26,497 bases of DNA from XN24 sp964413755. Lineage in GTDB: Bacteria; Pseudomonadota; Gammaproteobacteria; Steroidobacterales; XN24. The translations under genes were made by a program, and so were the position numbers. How positions within the stretch are numbered: position 1 is the stretch's first letter; each line of letters opens with the position of its first letter. The notes under the pieces are model-generated. The model saw only the letters and a program-made list of their open reading frames with translations, did no database searches and was not told the origin of the DNA. Shown here piece after piece: positions 23,879 through 26,497 of the stretch. The stretch covers positions 1-26,497 of the forward strand of contig CAYPTW010000033.1 of NCBI GenBank assembly GCA_964413755.1, given 5' to 3'.

Positions 23879-25756
23879 ATGATGAGCCTCCTGCAAAGCC
23901 GCTCGATCAACAAGACCGGGAGGCGGGTCGCCGTGGACCTGCAGAAGGCCGAGCGCGCGCTCAACGACGGGTTGCACCCGGAGGTGGAGCAGCTGTGTCA
24001 CGGCGTACTCGAGGAGCGTCCCGACAGTTGCCAGGCGTGCCTGCTGCTGGCGGAACTGCGTTTTCGCCAGCAGCGCTTCGACGAGGCGGAGACCTGGGTT
24101 GTCCGCGCGCAGGAGATCGAGCCCGGCAACGCCCGCGGCCTGAACCTCGCCGGCCGGCTCCGCTTACGCGGCGGCGACCTGGTGGCGGCGGAAGCGGCCT
24201 TCAGGCAAGCGGTCGAAGCGGCGCCGGAATATGCCGACGCGCTGGCCAACCTGGGCCACGTATTGCTGCGCGACGGTGAACTGGAAGACGCTGAGGCGCT
24301 GTTCCACCGCGCCATCCGGCACGACCAGGAACACGGCCTCGCGAACCTTTCCCTCGGCCAGATGTATCACCAGCAGGGTCGCCCGGATAAGGCGGTGCCG
24401 CACCTGCAAGCCGGCATACAACGCGAGCTGAGCCACCGTGCCGGGCAGCGCACGCTGGCCGAGAGCCTGTGGGAGCTCGGGCGGCTGGATGAATCGGTGA
24501 CAGCCTATCGGCGCCTGGTGGCGTCCGGTGATGACGACCCGGACGTCTATTGCGGCCTGGCGCGCGCATTGGCGGCCATGGGAGAGCTGGAGCTGGCCCT
24601 GGCGGCCTACGAGGCTGCGCTCGAGCTGGATCCGGAGCACGCCGCAGCGGCCGCCGCGTTGAGCGGCGTGTTGCTCGGTCTCGGCCGTAGTGCCGCAGCA
24701 CTTGCGTTCATCGCGCCGCGCGCCGCACAGGACGATGCGCACCCGTGCCTGCACGTTGCTCACGCGCGCGCCTTGCGCTCCGTCGGGCGCCCGAACGCGG
24801 CGCTGTTGCAGCTGGCGAACCTGGTCAAGCGTCCGGCGCCGGCGGCCGAGCTGGCCCCCGCCCACCGGCTGCTGGGCGAGTTGCTGGACGAGCGCGGCGA
24901 GCACAAGCGGGCCTTCGCGCATTTCTCGCGTGCGCAGCAGCTGCGTCCGGCTATTTTCGACCCCGCCGCACACCGCGACTTCGTCACGCGCTTGATCGAG
25001 GTATTCGACCGCGAGTTGATCGACAGCCTGCCGCAGGGCCTGTTGTCGGAGGTGCCGGTGTTCGTGCTCGGCTTGCCCTGCGCGGGACAGGCGCGCGTCG
25101 CCTCGCTGATCGCGGCGCACCCGCGTGCCGCCAGCGCCGGGGCGCTGCCGCACATCGACCTGGGTGCGGGACACACCGGGCGTTACAACAATCGCGGCCT
25201 CGCCTATCCGGAGTGCATCCGCACCTTGCGCAAGCGCGAGTTGCGTGAACTTTCGGCCGCCTACCTGGCGCGCCTGTTCCTGGTCGACGAGGACGCGCGC
25301 CGCGTGGTCGACTCCAGCTGGCTCAATTTCCTGCACATCGGCCTGATCGAGCTGATGTTTCCCCAGGCGCGCCTGGTGCATTGCGTGCGCGACCCGCTCG
25401 ACGTGGGCCTCGGCTGTTATTTCCGCGGTTTCACCGGGCTGCCTGCGCCGTTCTCCGGCCGGTTCGAGGATTTCGGCAGTTTCTACGCCGATCACCAGCG
25501 CCTCATGGCGCACTGGCGCGCGACCACGCGCCTGCCGATCCTCGAGGTGGATCATGCCGCGCTGGTGGCGGAGCCCGAGGTGGAAGGGCGACGCCTGGTC
25601 GAGTTCCTCGGTCTCGAGTGGGACCCGTCGGTCGCCTCGGCTGCGTCCGCCACACTCGGCCCCGACGCGGCCTGCGAAGGGCGCCCCGGCTGGCATCGCG
25701 ACTACGCCGAGCACCTCGGCCCCTTGCGTGACAGCCTGGCGGCGTCGCGAAAATAA
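23879..25756 (+). CDS. TPR protein with a sulfotransferase-like C-terminal domain, probably inactive
   Basis: 625 residues from the ATG at 23879. A GTG at 23933, with GGGAGG 9 bases upstream, may be the true start and would remove 18 residues. Residues about 20-360 are TPR-like repeats (for example GLNLAGRLRLRGGDLVAAEA and VYCGLARALAAMGELELALA). Residues about 390-615 match the Sulfotransfer_3 fold. The 3'-phosphate site is well kept (RLVHCVRDPLDVGLGCYF, 498-515). The 5'-phosphosulfate loop, normally G-x-PRSGTT, reads GLPCAGQAR (398-406), and the usual DKxPxNF reads DSSWLNF (478-484). TPR-sulfotransferases act on proteins or glycans; this one probably binds without catalysis, or has changed chemistry. 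Its link to the flagellum is positional only; it starts 36 bases after the DUF2802 gene. Confidence 0.8.
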   Translation: MMSLLQSRSINKTGRRVAVDLQKAERALNDGLHPEVEQLCHGVLEERPDSCQACLLLAELRFRQQRFDEAETWVVRAQEIEPGNARGLNLAGRLRLRGGDLVAAEAAFRQAVEAAPEYADALANLGHVLLRDGELEDAEALFHRAIRHDQEHGLANLSLGQMYHQQGRPDKAVPHLQAGIQRELSHRAGQRTLAESLWELGRLDESVTAYRRLVASGDDDPDVYCGLARALAAMGELELALAAYEAALELDPEHAAAAAALSGVLLGLGRSAAALAFIAPRAAQDDAHPCLHVAHARALRSVGRPNAALLQLANLVKRPAPAAELAPAHRLLGELLDERGEHKRAFAHFSRAQQLRPAIFDPAAHRDFVTRLIEVFDRELIDSLPQGLLSEVPVFVLGLPCAGQARVASLIAAHPRAASAGALPHIDLGAGHTGRYNNRGLAYPECIRTLRKRELRELSAAYLARLFLVDEDARRVVDSSWLNFLHIGLIELMFPQARLVHCVRDPLDVGLGCYFRGFTGLPAPFSGRFEDFGSFYADHQRLMAHWRATTRLPILEVDHAALVAEPEVEGRRLVEFLGLEWDPSVASAASATLGPDAACEGRPGWHRDYAEHLGPLRDSLAASRK

Positions 25757-25759
25757 AAA

Positions 25760-25786
25760 GGCGGCGCTCCTGAGTCGAGCGCCGCC
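25760..25786 (-). terminator. Rho-independent terminator of the AlgP-like gene
   Basis: A perfect 10-base GC stem (GGCGGCGCTC / GAGCGCCGCC, 7-base loop). Read on the minus strand it is followed by CTTTTTATTTT, a classic U-tract, so it terminates the minus-strand gene. The T-tract uses the A-rich end and stop codon of the plus-strand sulfotransferase-like gene. On the plus strand no T-run follows, though the hairpin could still help end that transcript. Confidence 0.88.
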
Positions 25787-25813
25787 TCCCGTGTTCCCCC
25801 AAGGATGACCGGG

Positions 25814-26497
25814 TCAGCCGGCCGCGGCCTTCTTCTTGCTCGCAGCCTTTTTCTTGCTGGCGGCTTTCTTGCGCGGTGCCGCTTTCTTCTTGCTTGCGGT
25901 TTTCTTCTTGCTCACCGCCTTCTTCTTGCTGGCGGTCTTCTTGCGCGGTGCGGCCTTCTTCTTGCTCGCAGCCTTTTTCTTGCCGGCGGCTTTCTTGCGC
26001 GTGGCAGTCTTCTTCTTCGTCGCCGGTTTCTTCTTGGCGGCGCTCTTTTTGGCGGTAGTCTTCTTGCGCGTGGCGGCCTTTTTCTTCGTCGTGGTCTTGC
26101 GCTTGCGCGTGGCCTTCTTCCTGGCCGGTGCGCCGGTGCGCTTCGACCATTCCTTTTCCACGGCGGCGACGGCGCGGTCGATTCCGCTCACGCGGCGCAG
26201 GTAGTCATAGGCGCGCGCCGCTTCCGTCTTCAGCCACTTCTGGTCCTTGGTGACCGCGTCCAGTTCCTTGCGGGCGTCGGTCAGCATGCCCTCGATCCGC
26301 TTCGCCTGCGTGGCCGCGGCCTTGGATCCTTCGTTCACGGCCTTCTGCGCCTGCTCCTGCAGGCGGCGGGCCAGGTCGTTGACGCGCTCGGCCGTCTTGT
26401 TCGCCCGAGTCGTCAGCTTGTCCAGTTCACGCCGCAGGCCCTCGTAAGTGCGCTGTGCGGCGCTGATGAGTTCCTGCCGCGCATCGTGAAAAGTCTT
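25814..26497 (-). CDS. AlgP/histone H1-like lysine-rich protein, 5' end outside window
   Basis: 227 residues are visible and the frame runs open to the window edge, so the true start is beyond 26497; the GTG at 26338 is an internal codon. The N-terminal visible part is a charged coiled coil (for example TYEGLRRELDKLTTRANKTA). The last about 103 residues are a Lys/Ala-rich tail of SKKKAA-type repeats with APRKK variants. Such tails resemble eukaryotic histone H1 and Pseudomonas AlgP, which binds DNA non-specifically. Sequence homology to AlgP outside the tail is not evident by eye. It runs against the flagellar cluster, so it marks the cluster's edge. Confidence 0.72.
   Translation of the reverse strand, partial: KTFHDARQELISAAQRTYEGLRRELDKLTTRANKTAERVNDLARRLQEQAQKAVNEGSKAAATQAKRIEGMLTDARKELDAVTKDQKWLKTEAARAYDYLRRVSGIDRAVAAVEKEWSKRTGAPARKKATRKRKTTTKKKAATRKKTTAKKSAAKKKPATKKKTATRKKAAGKKKAASKKKAAPRKKTASKKKAVSKKKTASKKKAAPRKKAASKKKAASKKKAAAG
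25817..26122 (-). repeat. Short tandem coding repeat (18-base unit) in the AlgP-like tail
   Basis: On the minus strand the unit encodes SKKKAA or close variants in imperfect tandem copies. A higher-order period is visible: the TTCTTGCGCGGTGC block (plus-strand reading) recurs exactly 72 bases apart (near 25867 and 25939), four units. Length is a multiple of three, so unit gain or loss keeps the frame. Confidence 0.8.

Noticed and set aside
24252..24267. TGG-N10-GC with TTGCT inside the TPR gene
   Set aside because: The -24 element is poor and there is no gene start downstream that it would serve.
25836..26204. Plus-strand frame of Phe/Leu/Ala repeats, looking like a membrane protein
   Set aside because: It is the antisense of the lysine-rich repeat tail; the terminator and coiled-coil domain support the minus strand.

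Overview
The window is one long, almost uninterrupted polar-flagellum gene cluster. It comes from a GC-rich gammaproteobacterium whose layout resembles the Pseudomonas, Xanthomonadales and Chromatiales type. The supporting signs are a FleQ-type master regulator next to fliDST, sigma-54 promoters inside the cluster, an flhA-flhF-flhG-fliA block and MotC/MotD-type stator genes. The sequence alone does not place it at genus level. A run of exactly 100 N inside flhF shows this is a draft assembly.

Layout. Positions 1-1393: end of fliD (filament cap), fliS, a fliT-like gene and an atypical PilZ gene, tightly coupled. 1394-4168: fleQ with its own leader, a terminator-like hairpin, a sigma-54 promoter, then a second sigma-54 activator that lacks a receiver domain. 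4185-9713: fliE-F-G-H-I-J (rod/MS-ring junction, MS ring, rotor, export ATPase complex). 9733-10848: a sigma-54 promoter and fliK (hook-length control). 10848-10982: two GC-rich hairpins and another sigma-54 promoter. 11026-16367: fliL-M-N-O-P-Q-R-flhB. 16370-21479: flhA, flhF (broken by the gap), flhG and fliA. 21507-23842: motC, motD, a small proline-rich unknown ORF and a DUF2802 gene. 23879-25756: a TPR-sulfotransferase-like gene whose cofactor motifs look degraded. 25814-26497: on the opposite strand, the 3' part of an AlgP/histone-H1-like gene with its terminator.

How it works together. FleQ (sigma-70 driven in known relatives) with RpoN would activate the early sigma-54 promoters. The second activator probably drives the later ones. 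FliF/G/M/N form the basal body and switch. FliH/I/J with FliO/P/Q/R and FlhA/B form the export machine. FliK sets hook length. FlhF/FlhG set number and polar position. FliA transcribes late genes. FliL, MotC and MotD power rotation.

Most unusual points: (1) no FleS kinase gene and no receiver on the FleR-like activator; (2) no cheYZAB block between fliA and motC and no parC/parP/cheW after motD, although FliM keeps its CheY-binding N-terminus; (3) a low-GC, odd-codon patch inside the end of flhA that contains a sigma-54-like site positioned to drive flhF-flhG-fliA; (4) the likely pseudo-sulfotransferase. I found no mobile element, CRISPR array, tRNA or rRNA, and no stretch over 300 bases without a gene apart from none to report.
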